Below are positions 28,171 to 37,516 of a DNA stretch of 64,000 nt, one piece after another. The stretch spans positions 744,001 through 808,000 of the forward strand of contig CAWJMN010000001.1 of NCBI GenBank assembly GCA_963844055.1, written 5' to 3'. The notes beneath the pieces are model-generated. The model was not told the origin of the DNA. It was given only the letters and a program-made list of their open reading frames with translations, and searched no databases. Every line of letters begins with the position of its first letter. Position 1 is the stretch's first letter. This stretch comes from CAWJMN01 sp963844055 (GTDB lineage: Bacteria > Planctomycetota > Planctomycetia > Pirellulales > Pirellulaceae). A program made the translations under genes and the position numbers.

Positions 28171-29403
28171 TTATTTTGCCGCTTCGGCGGGCGGCTCTTT
28201 GGACGGCGGCGGTGGCATAGGGCCATCCTCACCATTTTCCGGAATGCCCGGACGACCTTTGGTACCGCGTGGAGGTCCGCGGAATGGGCCATCGGGCCCA
28301 CGAAATTCTGGACTTCCCTCAGGGCGACCACCTTCACGTGGTGGTCCATTGCGGTCTCCCGGCGGACCTTCATGATCGGGGCCACCTCGGCCTGGTCCGC
28401 CACGCCCCGGTCCTTCTCCACGTGGGAAGGGGCCACGCTCGCCTCCGCCAGGTCCACGGAAATCACGGCCTCCGTGGCGAGCTTGAAAATAGAACTTCAA
28501 TTGAAGCTCTCGCTTCATCGCTTCGGGAGTAAGTGTTTGCAGACGCTCTTGCTCTTCAGCGGGAAGGCTTCCATAGAGTTTGCGGAGGTCGTCGTCGTTA
28601 AGGGGAGGAAGCTCTTTGCTGATGACTGCCGCACGAATCATCGCCAATATGAGTTCCCGCCGCTGAGGATCGCCTTCTTTGTTTTTTTCAAAGAGCTTTT
28701 GGGTATCTTTAGAAAGCGAAGGCAGGAGTGTATCGAAGTCCTTGATCGGTAGTACGGGAGCTTCCATTCCTGGGAACTGGAAGCTGCGATCGTTGGAAGG
28801 GCGCAAGGCCAGCATCGTCATTAAAAAACGACGCTGCTGCAAAGGAGTAGAGTTCTTCTCTGCCATCTTGCGAAAGTCTGGCGGAGCTTTCGCCATGAAG
28901 TCCTTTTGGACTTGTTCGAAGTGTTTGTCGAGCCAATCAAAAATCAGCTTGAGGTCGCCGGCAGGCAGCGTAGAGACAAGTTCGCCGATGTACTCGCGAT
29001 ACTTGGTCTTGCGTTGTACTTCCTTGATCTGCCGGATCTTTTTGACCTTTTCTGCATCGGAAAGCGAATCGAGTTCAGCTTGTTCGGCAGCGGAAAGTGT
29101 TTTCAGCCAAGAATGATAGGCTGCAATGGTGGCTTCTAACCGCTTGCTATCGGCCGAACTGCTTACCTGAGTGTGAAGTTCACGAAGTCGCTCTTGCTCT
29201 GTTTCGGGAAGCTTTGTGAAACGTTCCTGTTTGTGTTTTAGCTCCTGCTTTTCAGCAGCAGGAAGCTTTTTCAGACGCTCGTTAGCGTCGGCCGTGGACG
29301 GTGTTACAGCCAGCGGAGTTGTCGAGGTTTGCGCCAGCAATTCATGTCCGGCCAAAATCATGCCGCAGGCACCCAGCAAAAGCTTTCGCTTAATGTGAGC
29401 CAT
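28171..29403 (-). CDS. Secreted protein with helical repeats and a Gly/Pro/Arg-rich tail
   Basis: 410 residues from ATG 29403, which has GAGGAGG seven bases upstream and overlaps the anti-sigma gene by 14 bases. A signal peptide (MAHIKRKLLLGACGMILAG, cleaved near LLAQ) is followed by helical motifs of the form LPAAEKQELKHKQERFTKL, LPETEQERLRELHTQ and LSAAEQAELDSLSDAEK, reminiscent of DUF3106-type and CpxP-like periplasmic proteins. The last 105 residues are almost only Gly, Pro, Arg and Glu (GPGRGGPGRGGPDHEGPP). As the third gene of an ECF sigma operon it is a plausible sensor or target of that envelope response. The function is not known. Confidence 0.75.
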   Translation of the reverse strand: MAHIKRKLLLGACGMILAGHELLAQTSTTPLAVTPSTADANERLKKLPAAEKQELKHKQERFTKLPETEQERLRELHTQVSSSADSKRLEATIAAYHSWLKTLSAAEQAELDSLSDAEKVKKIRQIKEVQRKTKYREYIGELVSTLPAGDLKLIFDWLDKHFEQVQKDFMAKAPPDFRKMAEKNSTPLQQRRFLMTMLALRPSNDRSFQFPGMEAPVLPIKDFDTLLPSLSKDTQKLFEKNKEGDPQRRELILAMIRAAVISKELPPLNDDDLRKLYGSLPAEEQERLQTLTPEAMKRELQLKFYFQARHGGRDFRGPGGGERGPFPRGEGPGRGGPGRGGPDHEGPPGDRNGPPREGGRPEGSPEFRGPDGPFRGPPRGTKGRPGIPENGEDGPMPPPPSKEPPAEAAK

Positions 29404-29899
29404 TATTGGCCTCCTCTGCAAAGACTTTTTCCTGGTCGAGCCGCTTGAGGAATTCAAAGCTGGGCATGCTTTGGTATTCATCGAGTTTTTCAATGACCGG
29501 AAGGTCGCGAACCAATTGCCGATCTTCCGCGGTTGTAAACTGGCGAACAACGACAAACCCGATAACTGCGGTTACTAGCGTTGCACCAGCAATGGCGGCA
29601 ACGCGAAGCCAGGGACGTGAAACGGTGGAAATGGGCTTTGCTAGGTCTTCTGCCGTTTTAACGGCCACCATTTCAACGGTGGTGCGAGCAAACTTTTCGC
29701 TGCCTTCTACAACATCCAGGTTGTCAAGCAAGTCCCACGCCCGTTGCATCGCTTGTAGGCGCGATCGAAGGGCGGCATCACTGTCGAGTTGTCGCTCGAG
29801 TGCGGCGCGTTCGGGACCCTGCAATTCTCCATCCAGGTAGGAAACCAAAGTTTCCTCCAGTGGATCGAGCGGCATGTCATCATGAACAACGAGATTCAT
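29390..29899 (-). CDS. Membrane-bound anti-sigma factor
   Basis: The 169-residue protein starts by a four-base ATGA overlap with the sigma gene stop, which implies translational coupling. The N-terminal region LEETLVSYLDGELQGPERAA-LERQLDSDAALRSRLQ resembles the anti-sigma domain of zinc-finger-like anti-sigma factors but lacks the HxxxCxxC zinc ligands. One membrane helix follows (WLRVAAIAGATLVTAVIGFV), and about 55 residues lie outside. It probably binds the ECF sigma factor at the membrane until a signal arrives. Assignment rests on context and topology. Confidence 0.78.
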   Translation of the reverse strand: MNLVVHDDMPLDPLEETLVSYLDGELQGPERAALERQLDSDAALRSRLQAMQRAWDLLDNLDVVEGSEKFARTTVEMVAVKTAEDLAKPISTVSRPWLRVAAIAGATLVTAVIGFVVVRQFTTAEDRQLVRDLPVIEKLDEYQSMPSFEFLKRLDQEKVFAEEANNGSH

Positions 29900-30555
29900 A
29901 GTCCATCCTCCAGTACGCCTGCCGAATCTAGCGACTCATCAAGCGTGGGACGAATGCCTTGTTCAATATAGGGGGTTAGGATCCGCTGAAGGTTGACACG
30001 GGCCCGTGACAGCAGCGACTTGGTCGCTTGCACCGTCAGCCCCATGGTTTGGGCAATTTCCTGGTAGCTCATCCCTTCAAACTTGGAGAGCAGCAGCGCC
30101 ATCTTTTGCCGTTCGCCAAGTGATTCAAGCGCTGCCCGCACAACTTCACTGGCCTCGCTGCGGTCGAGGATTCGGGTCGGCATAAGGCCGCTGGCCGCCA
30201 CTGCCATTTGGTCGAGGCCAAAGATGGCCGTATCAGATGGGCTGGGGGCGGGGACGCCAACTTCTTTGCGGCGTGAACGGGAACGCAGAGCATTGCTGGC
30301 CACGTTGTTGGCAATCGTAAACAACCAAGTAGAAAACTTGGCTTCGGGCAAGTAGCGCTCTCTAGCACGGAACACCCGCAGGAAAACATCCTGAGCAAGG
30401 TCTTCAGCCAATTGGCGATTGCCGACCAAATGTTCCAGCACGGTTAACAATCGCCCTTGGTATCGCAGGACGAGTTGTTCAAACGCAGACGCGCTTCCCC
30501 CACGGACTTGCAACATCAGTTGCACATCCGGGTCACTGAGGTCGTAACGCGGCAT
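29896..30555 (-). CDS. ECF-type RNA polymerase sigma factor
   Basis: 219 residues from ATG 30555. Region 2: FEQLVLRYQGRLLTVLEHLV, then LAEDLAQDVFLRVFRARERY and FSTWLFTIANNVASNALRSR. Region 4: LGERQKMALLLSKFEGMSYQEIAQTMGLTVQATKSLLSRARVNLQ (shown here in parts: GMSYQEIAQTMGL and ATKSLLSRARVNLQ), the helix-turn-helix that reads the -35. An upstream start at 30696 would add 47 residues that do not fit the family. It heads an operon with the overlapping anti-sigma gene and the secreted Gly/Pro-rich protein. The regulon is unknown; autoregulation is usual for the class. Confidence 0.92.
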   Translation of the reverse strand: MPRYDLSDPDVQLMLQVRGGSASAFEQLVLRYQGRLLTVLEHLVGNRQLAEDLAQDVFLRVFRARERYLPEAKFSTWLFTIANNVASNALRSRSRRKEVGVPAPSPSDTAIFGLDQMAVAASGLMPTRILDRSEASEVVRAALESLGERQKMALLLSKFEGMSYQEIAQTMGLTVQATKSLLSRARVNLQRILTPYIEQGIRPTLDESLDSAGVLEDGL

Positions 30556-30718
30556 GCCGGTGGAAAGCGATTGCACGGTAATCGAGAAAGCCCTTGCAGC
30601 AAAGGATTCATCACATGCACAGGGTACCTTGGCGAGCCCTAAGTGCTTAGCCAGGAGTACTTTATTGCTTGTGACGCCAAAATGGCACGCCAACACTCAC
30701 CTTCAGGGTAAGGGTTGG

Positions 30719-30747
30719 CGCCTAACGATTCAACACCGTGTTAGGCG
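30719..30747 (-). other. Hairpin upstream of the ECF sigma operon
   Basis: CGCCTAAC (30719-30726) and GTTAGGCG (30740-30747) form an eight-base stem. It lies between the stop at 30791 and the sigma gene. A second helix, ATGGCC/GGCCAT (30765-30782), is next to it. They may end or separate the two minus-strand transcripts. Confidence 0.4.
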
Positions 30748-30790
30748 GGGAGGTTCCGCTTGGGATGGCCTTCAGGGGCCATTTTTAGGG

Positions 30791-33106
30791 TCATTTCGCG
30801 GCCGGCTTACGGGGAGAAAGTGCCCGAGGCTCGGCTGCGTAGACAATTCCACCCTCTTTAAGCCGCTCCCTCCACCGAGCGATTGGCTTCTTGTTCAAAT
30901 CCAGCTTTTTCTCGGGACGATACTGGAACGTGGCACCGGTAATCCGGCGCAGGTTTTCAAACGCGAGCACTCGCATGTCGAGTTCTGAATGCTCCAGGCT
31001 TTCGACCAGGATCTTCGCCGAGCCGGACGCCAATTGCGTCGCATTGTAGCCTTCGAGCATTTGCAGGATGTCACTGCCACGACTTGGACCCAGGTCGTGC
31101 ATCAGCGCGAGGATGGTTGCACGATCTTTGTCGCCCGTTGCCAGACCACGTCGCAGTGCATCCACTTCGGCCGACCAGTACGAATACTGCCTTGCGTCTG
31201 AGAACTCTTTGATTAAATGGTCGAAGTGGCCAATGGCAGACAACGAAAGCGCGGCGAGTGCACGGACCTCTACGCGGCGATCGGACAGCAATTCTTCGAG
31301 AGAGATTTGCAGCGAACGATCATCAGGTAGGCGATCTTCCAGTTGGAGCGATGTTTCTGCGTCAAACAGACCGGAAGCCCGTGGGTCCATCCACTCAGGT
31401 GGCATGAAGGGGCCCGATTGTTCGCCCCCTTCACCGCCGACGTAATTCACTGCATTGCCGGGCTGGATCTCAATCGCAACGCTTCCGCTAGGAGTCCAGG
31501 AAACGCGTCCCCCTAGGGCGGATAGCTCAATGGCAAACAATGGGATCGTTGGATCAGGAAGGGGAGCGTCCGAAGCAACATCCGAATCGGTCGGAACAAT
31601 CGCTGCAGGCGGGGCTGCCTCTGACTTTGACGCTGGCGTTAGTCGGACACCAGGGACCAAAACGGGTTTAACCTCGACTGCAAGCGTAGCGCCGGGATCG
31701 GTGATGTTGATCATTCCTCGCAGCCCAGCGAGCTCAACTTCTATACTTCCTTCGGCGGACCCTTGCGTCACAACTTGGAAGCGACCAAACGGTACGCGAA
31801 GCCGAGCGGTAGGCGTACCCTCATTGGCTACAAATTGGAACTGAGATTCACCTAGAAAAGTAATACTCACACCGGTTGGAAGTGTGATTTGCGGCCGGAA
31901 TGTTGGCAGTACGGCAAAGCGGCTTCCTGCCACCAACAAATCTCGCTGTGGCACTTTTAGCCATTGCTGCTTCGCCGGAACGAATCGCGCCAGGGCCTGA
32001 TTATCCGACAAGTAACGAGCCGCCACGACCGCTTCGACGGCTGGTTTCACCGCAGGATTACCGGGCTTTTTGCCAGGAGGGAGCGGTGCCACAGGCGTTT
32101 CGTCTGCAGGCATCTCTTCCTTAGCAGTTTCCTTTGCACCATCGTCTGGAACAGGTGGCTTCTCTGTGGTTGCGGCAGGCTCTTTCTCTTTGGTGGCTCC
32201 TTCTTCGTCTGATGTTTTGGTGGAAGCGGCTTCCTTCTCTTTCTCGTCAGGCGAAGCAGGCTCTTTGGAAACTTCAGTTGGCTCAGCAGGTGTGTCGGAG
32301 GATTCGGCATCCTTGCTCGTTGAAGCTGCCTTTTCCCCTTCGGAAGCGGTGCCTTCCGTGGATTCTTCTGGAGCAGAAGCCACCGTTGTCTTTCCTCCGC
32401 CGAGGAAGCGGCCAAGGATCGGATGCTCCGGACCAAACGGACCGCCAAAGATTCGTAGTCCGCCGATCAGCAGCAAAAGACCGATTGCCAAGCCCATCAG
32501 GGCTGGCCAGATCGAGGCACTTGGCTTGGTCTTCAAGTAGTCAGGAACAGCTCCCTTTTTCATGGCAGGGACAGCAACGTCCTCCGTGCCGGCGGTATAA
32601 GCGCTTGCTCCATCCAGTGGGGAATGACTAGCCGTGCTCGTAAGCGTGTCGTCAGAGCCGCGCTGCAATGCGGCCTTCTCGGTCTTGCCGTTTTGTCCGA
32701 GCGACTTTTTAACAATGCTGGCAACTTGGCCAACGGCATACATTCGCTGACGCAAGGAGTCGGAAATGTCGGCCGGCTTTCCCAGAATCATCGCCAAAAT
32801 TCGATGACAGGAGGCAACCTCCGCTAGGTGCATATCCGAATCGAGGCAAACGCGTTCAAAGTCGCTAACCCGATCGCCTGGAAGCGTGCTGTCCAAGTAG
32901 TCTGCCACATTGTTTGCATCCGCAGCGAGCCCCTTGGCGTCTACCTTTGGGGCATTCATCCGCAGCTTGCGCTCAATCGTCTCGATGCGCTGAATCAAGC
33001 CAGAGGCTAAGTCACTATCTTGAATCTTGCGTTCCATCGCCTCTGAATCGGTTGGGCTAAGAACGTTATGCAGGTGGGCCAAAAGCCAGTGAAGCGTCAG
33101 TCGCAT
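30791..33106 (-). CDS. Single-pass membrane protein with FecR-like and HEAT-like external domains
   Basis: 771 residues from ATG 33106 (a GTG at 33121 is also possible). The cytosolic N-terminus of about 200 residues contains FERVCLDSDMHLAEVASCHR, a segment I associate with planctomycete regulatory membrane proteins. One helix (IWPALMGLAIGLLLLIGGLR, near residue 205) is followed by about 130 disordered Glu/Lys/Ser/Pro residues. Then comes a beta-rich domain like FecR (SRFAVLPTFRPQITLPTGVS, GRFQVVTQGSAEGSIEVELA), and last a helical region with HEAT-like units (RRVEVRALAALSLSAIGHF, MRVLAFENLRRITG). The layout suits a transmembrane signalling protein. It lies directly upstream of the ECF sigma gene, but 235 bases and hairpins separate them. 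Confidence 0.68.
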   Translation of the reverse strand: MRLTLHWLLAHLHNVLSPTDSEAMERKIQDSDLASGLIQRIETIERKLRMNAPKVDAKGLAADANNVADYLDSTLPGDRVSDFERVCLDSDMHLAEVASCHRILAMILGKPADISDSLRQRMYAVGQVASIVKKSLGQNGKTEKAALQRGSDDTLTSTASHSPLDGASAYTAGTEDVAVPAMKKGAVPDYLKTKPSASIWPALMGLAIGLLLLIGGLRIFGGPFGPEHPILGRFLGGGKTTVASAPEESTEGTASEGEKAASTSKDAESSDTPAEPTEVSKEPASPDEKEKEAASTKTSDEEGATKEKEPAATTEKPPVPDDGAKETAKEEMPADETPVAPLPPGKKPGNPAVKPAVEAVVAARYLSDNQALARFVPAKQQWLKVPQRDLLVAGSRFAVLPTFRPQITLPTGVSITFLGESQFQFVANEGTPTARLRVPFGRFQVVTQGSAEGSIEVELAGLRGMINITDPGATLAVEVKPVLVPGVRLTPASKSEAAPPAAIVPTDSDVASDAPLPDPTIPLFAIELSALGGRVSWTPSGSVAIEIQPGNAVNYVGGEGGEQSGPFMPPEWMDPRASGLFDAETSLQLEDRLPDDRSLQISLEELLSDRRVEVRALAALSLSAIGHFDHLIKEFSDARQYSYWSAEVDALRRGLATGDKDRATILALMHDLGPSRGSDILQMLEGYNATQLASGSAKILVESLEHSELDMRVLAFENLRRITGATFQYRPEKKLDLNKKPIARWRERLKEGGIVYAAEPRALSPRKPAAK

Positions 33107-33330
33107 GGGATCAATCACCAAAATGGGAGAATTGGGGTGTTTGTGCTGGGCACGCCCCCTAAAGACTTCACTTCGGCCAAGAAACGCTTGGCAACGCAGT
33201 GCGTCCTACATCTTGGTTAGTACGGATTCCTTGTGGCTGCCGTACAAGAATGACGAAATTTCGCTCCAGTTCCCCAAAAAACAGCCAAGCGTTTTTTGTC
33301 TGTTTTTGGAGAAACCACGAAAGGTTGGTC

Positions 33331-34677
33331 CTAGATTAGCCCCGTAAGTGTGCCAGTTGCGTCGGAGAACTTATCGCTTTCGACCCCCATTTTTTGGATC
33401 ATCGTTAGCAGTGCGTTCGCAAGTGGCGGATGTTTGTCGTCGGCAAATGCCAGATGTTGACCATGTTTCAGGCCAAGCTTGTGTCCGCCGGCGATCACCA
33501 GCGGCAGGTTCTTGGGTGAATGTTCACCCCCCTTTCCGGAATTCATACCCGAGCCAAACATCAGCATGGTTCGGTCCAACATGTTGCCATCCCCCTCGGT
33601 CGTTGATTTGAGGAAGGTCATAAAGCGAGCCAATCGCGAGAGGTGGAAGCGATCAATGGCCGCCAACTTCTTGAGCATTCCTTCGTCGCCGCCATGGTGA
33701 GATAGCTCATGGTGGTTTTCACCACCTCCGCCAAAGCCGCCTGCCTCGCGTGACCATTCGAACGAAATCACACGCGTGCTGTCCGTAATGAAGGCGATGT
33801 ATGCAACCTCTAGCATCACATCAATCCACATGGGACGATCATGGGCATTGCCTGGTTGGCTGCCAAGTTGCAGGTCTTTGGGATCGACCTTGGTTTTGGG
33901 AATGTCGATCCAGTTTTGCAAACGTTCTACACGTAGTTCTGTTTCACGGACCGATCCCAAATACTCTTCCATCTTTTGTTTGTCAGATGGGCTCAACTTC
34001 TTTTGGAGAGTTTTAGCTTCGCCGAGAACATCATCCAGAATGGATCGTCGTTCTGCGTATCGCTTGAGAGTAGCTTCGCGATCGGCCGAGGATTCTGGCA
34101 CGAACAATCGCTCAAACAATCGCTTGGGGCTGTTTTCAGCAGGAAGTGGCGTTCCCCCTTGGTCGAAGGAAAGCGTGTGGCTGTGGCCTGCGGAGCCGGT
34201 TCCCGACATGTCCGAAAGTTCTAGCGACGGAAAGCGGGTCTTCTTGCCATGCAGCTGGGCCATGATTTGGTCCGCAGACACGGTGTTGGTGTAGTCGGCA
34301 CCTGGCACCGCCTTAAGATAAGCCCCCGTCAGCCAGGTATCGGCGCCACTATGGCCACCTTCGGAATGTGGATGTCCAAGTCCCGAGACCACTGTGAAGT
34401 CTTCGCGATGATCCTTGAGCTCTTCGAGTGTGGAGGACAAACGATAGTCTTTACCGCTGGTTGCGGGGACCCATTCCAAAATATTGACCCCATTGGGGAT
34501 GTAGCAAAACATGGCACGTGGGGCGGCCCCCTCGGACTTGGCCCAAGGCTTGTACTGGGAAGGGGCGGCAAACAATCGGCCTTGCATCGCTTCTAGCAGA
34601 GGGAGCGAAAGCGCGACGCCAAGTCCCCGTAAAACGTGACGACGAGAAATTGGCGTTGGCGAAGGTCCAGGTATCAT
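33331..34677 (-). CDS. DUF1552 family protein with Tat signal
   Basis: 448 residues from ATG 34677. The twin-arginine signal ISRRHVLRGLGVALSLPLLE predicts export of a folded protein. The rest has the DUF1552 pattern: RAMFCYIPNGVNILEWVP, SGLGHPHSEGGHSGADTWLT, FPSLELS and NAHDRPMWIDVMLEVAYIAF; such proteins share the alkaline-phosphatase-like architecture of the related DUF1501 family. In planctomycetes and related bacteria it pairs with DUF1592-type cytochromes, as here: it starts 73 bases after that gene's stop. The substrate is unknown. The upstream start at 34788 is rejected because it lies inside the neighbouring gene. Confidence 0.92.
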   Translation of the reverse strand: MIPGPSPTPISRRHVLRGLGVALSLPLLEAMQGRLFAAPSQYKPWAKSEGAAPRAMFCYIPNGVNILEWVPATSGKDYRLSSTLEELKDHREDFTVVSGLGHPHSEGGHSGADTWLTGAYLKAVPGADYTNTVSADQIMAQLHGKKTRFPSLELSDMSGTGSAGHSHTLSFDQGGTPLPAENSPKRLFERLFVPESSADREATLKRYAERRSILDDVLGEAKTLQKKLSPSDKQKMEEYLGSVRETELRVERLQNWIDIPKTKVDPKDLQLGSQPGNAHDRPMWIDVMLEVAYIAFITDSTRVISFEWSREAGGFGGGGENHHELSHHGGDEGMLKKLAAIDRFHLSRLARFMTFLKSTTEGDGNMLDRTMLMFGSGMNSGKGGEHSPKNLPLVIAGGHKLGLKHGQHLAFADDKHPPLANALLTMIQKMGVESDKFSDATGTLTGLI

Positions 34678-34750
34678 CGGGTTACCCTGTGCGTGCAATA
34701 AATGCGTGAGATGTTTTGTGTTGGTATTACCGCAGCTAACGCTAACGGCA

Positions 34751-37336
34751 TTATTTGGTTTGAAACGCTTTCGATTGCACGATTCCATGAATCAAGCTGC
34801 GCAGCGTATACTTTTCCGACTTCATTTTGGAGACAAGCTGCTGTATTTGCGGCTGGTCGGCAATGCTGAGCTCACGCCCGATGGCATAGGTTAATAGTTT
34901 GGATGCCAAGCATTTCAGGAAAAGGTCTTCTCGTTTGAGAAGAGCCTGTTGTAGGTCGTCGACGCCGTTAATTAGCGTGCCATCAGGCAGTTTGCCGCTG
35001 GCATCAATCTTCGGATCATTGGATTCGATTCGCCCCTTGTAGCCAAAGCCTTCCTGGTCCCTCCATTTTCCTGCCGCATTGAAGTTTTCCAGCGCGAAAC
35101 CCAAAGGATCAATCTTGCTGTGGCACCGGGCACACTGCGGAAGTTCACGATGAATCTCCAGCCGTTTGCGAACGGTGGCTTTATCAATGCCAGGGACCTT
35201 GGGAGCAATATCGCCTGCATTTGCCACAGGCAAGCCGGGATCGGTTCCCAGCAGATTCTTCAAAACCCACACACCGCGTTTGACGGGGGAAGTGCGTGTT
35301 CCATTCGAAGTAATGCTGAGGATCGAAGCCTGAGTGACTATTCCGCCGCGGTGGCTTTCGGGAGTAGTGGGGACTCGGCGAAATTGATCCCCTCGAACAT
35401 TGTCAATGTGATAGTACCGAGCAAGTCGCTCGTTGATCACAACAAAGTCTGAACGGATAAAATTCATCACGCTGAGGTCATTTCGGAGGATCTCTCGAAA
35501 GAAAGCACGTGATTCTTCACTGATGGAAAGTTCGAGATGTCGATCATATTCCGGGTAGAGATCATTCGCCGGCGGATTAACGCCGATCTCTCGCAGTCCC
35601 AGCCATTGCCCGACAAAATTGCGTACGAGCGACTCTGACTTCGGGTCGGCCAGCATGCGATCAACATGCGATTCTAAAACACCCGGTTTGCGAAGGTCTC
35701 CTTGAGAAGCCGAACGGAATAGGGCATCGTCAGGCATCGTTGACCATAAGAAGTATGACAAACGGGCCGCTAGTTCATGGTCATCCAGTGGAACATGTCC
35801 CTGGGTTGACGCTACGACGGGTTCTGCCAAATAGAGGAAGTTAGGAGACGCCAGGACGGCAACCATGGCTGACTTGAGGGCTTCCTCAAACGAGGCATTG
35901 TCGTCACGAAGGCGTTTGTAGATTGCGAGCTTGGTTTCGACCTCGTCTGTAAGAACCGGTCGTCGATAAGCCTTTCGCATGAAATTGGAAAGGGTCGTTT
36001 TGGCGGTTGCCTGTTCGGATTGGTTGTCGTCCGGCAGTTTGGGGATCACCTTGGTGTAGCTGGCGGGAGGCCATCTATCGTGTTGCGGACCTTCTAGTTC
36101 GAACCAATCGACAAGTAATTCGGGACGAGCAAATTCGTCACGCCGTTGTAGCCAAAAGTTTTCTAAAACGGCAGGAATGTCGTAGGCGTATTCAACGGTG
36201 ATGCCGGCCGACTCTTGCGTTAAGCGAGTGCGAATCTCATAGACTTTGGGTTCCTCGGCCGTGCCGTCCACATCCAGTTCTGCAATCGTCTTTGGCTGGC
36301 CGGCTAAAGTGAGGATCAGCTTGATGCGAGGGGGACCATAGTCATAGATGCGATCCTGTTCAAAGTGCTTTAGGTCGCGGGCAAGCTGCTCCCGATGGTA
36401 CTTTTCTCCCTTGGGATTCTGCTTCATTTGTTCGTCAAAACGCTGGTTGAGGATCGCCTTTGCACTTTCTACGATCTGCGCCCGTGTGGGAATCCGTCCG
36501 CCGGCCCGAATGCGAATGATGTATTCCCCTTCGTGCTTCACGCGAAAGTCTCGGGCATTCAGCGTTTTGTCCCAGCTGTTTACGTGGATGACCTTGAACC
36601 CTTTTTCGACTTTGTTGTTGCCGCCGTTTACGATGGGGTTTTGGTTGTCGTATCGAACGCGGCTCGAGTCGTTGTCACCCACCTCGGGCTCAAACCGCCA
36701 GCGAATCATCGGCGGGCGTTCACCGGTAAGCAGCGCCCGATCCAGCGCCTTACGGGCGGTATCGATATACAGCTCAACATGCAGGGGAGAAATGGTCAGG
36801 GCTTTGCCATTGTTGTCAAAGCCACCTGCAGCAGGGTCCAAAGGAAAGCCAGAAACATCGACATCAACACCCAGCAGGTCGCGCAGTGTGTTGCGGTACT
36901 CGTCACGATTTATCCGGCGGAGCACGACCGTGTCTTCCCGCTGAAGTAACTCTGCCTTGGTAATCTGAGCGGTAATCCAATCGGTTACGGCCGCAACCTG
37001 ATCGGGCGCAGGTTGCTTCTCTGTTTCTGGGGGCATCTCATGGCTTCCCAGAACATTAATGACCTCGCTCCACTTCGAACGGGCGGCGCGATCTAGAAAG
37101 TCGTTGGGAAGTTGCGTATCTACGCGAAATGTCCCCTCGGCCTTTTCGGAGCCGTGGCAGCGAACACAATGTTCTTCAAAGAAGGGTGCAAGCGTTTTTT
37201 CAAACCCCTCTTTGTCTGCCTTCCAGGTTGGCTTGGGGGATTCCTCGGCAATCGATGGCGAATGCAGGGGCACTGTGAGCAGAATCGCTGCGCAGCAAGC
37301 CCAAGTGACATGACGAAAAGCGATGACCGATTGCAT
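34751..37336 (-). CDS. DUF1592/1588/1587/1595/1585 protein with cytochrome c heme motif
   Basis: An 861-residue secreted protein (signal peptide to about residue 30). The planctomycete-type c heme site HCVRCHGSEKAEGTFRVDTQ is at residues about 56-75. The following domain order fits the DUF1587 (RRINRDEYRNTLRDLLGVDV), DUF1595, DUF1592 (LAARLSYFLWSTMPDDALF), DUF1588 (GIVTQASILSITSNGTRTSP, RHRE-type CARCHSKIDPLGFALENFN) and DUF1585 (LLTYAIGRELSIADQP) set. A second CxxCH (CARCH) is present. It is a likely extracytoplasmic electron-transfer or polymer-degrading oxidoreductase partner of the DUF1552 protein. No biochemical function is established for the pair. Confidence 0.93.
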   Translation of the reverse strand: MQSVIAFRHVTWACCAAILLTVPLHSPSIAEESPKPTWKADKEGFEKTLAPFFEEHCVRCHGSEKAEGTFRVDTQLPNDFLDRAARSKWSEVINVLGSHEMPPETEKQPAPDQVAAVTDWITAQITKAELLQREDTVVLRRINRDEYRNTLRDLLGVDVDVSGFPLDPAAGGFDNNGKALTISPLHVELYIDTARKALDRALLTGERPPMIRWRFEPEVGDNDSSRVRYDNQNPIVNGGNNKVEKGFKVIHVNSWDKTLNARDFRVKHEGEYIIRIRAGGRIPTRAQIVESAKAILNQRFDEQMKQNPKGEKYHREQLARDLKHFEQDRIYDYGPPRIKLILTLAGQPKTIAELDVDGTAEEPKVYEIRTRLTQESAGITVEYAYDIPAVLENFWLQRRDEFARPELLVDWFELEGPQHDRWPPASYTKVIPKLPDDNQSEQATAKTTLSNFMRKAYRRPVLTDEVETKLAIYKRLRDDNASFEEALKSAMVAVLASPNFLYLAEPVVASTQGHVPLDDHELAARLSYFLWSTMPDDALFRSASQGDLRKPGVLESHVDRMLADPKSESLVRNFVGQWLGLREIGVNPPANDLYPEYDRHLELSISEESRAFFREILRNDLSVMNFIRSDFVVINERLARYYHIDNVRGDQFRRVPTTPESHRGGIVTQASILSITSNGTRTSPVKRGVWVLKNLLGTDPGLPVANAGDIAPKVPGIDKATVRKRLEIHRELPQCARCHSKIDPLGFALENFNAAGKWRDQEGFGYKGRIESNDPKIDASGKLPDGTLINGVDDLQQALLKREDLFLKCLASKLLTYAIGRELSIADQPQIQQLVSKMKSEKYTLRSLIHGIVQSKAFQTK

Positions 37337-37516
37337 AGAAATACGCTAGGTGCCGTGACAGAGGGGAAGGGCGGTTGCCCGCCGGGCTTCCCCTAATATC
37401 GCAAATGCCAGCGTCGTAAAGAAGTACAAGGCGACCTGACCGGAAGGGGGCGGACCAAAACGATGGTGTTCACATCGCCCAATGTTACGTCTGGGCCGCC
37501 AAAATCAATCGCTGGC

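Noticed and set aside
28171..28500. Collagen-like repeats in the Gly/Pro-rich tail
   Set aside because: Glycine does not keep a strict every-third-residue pattern, so a collagen triple helix is not supported.
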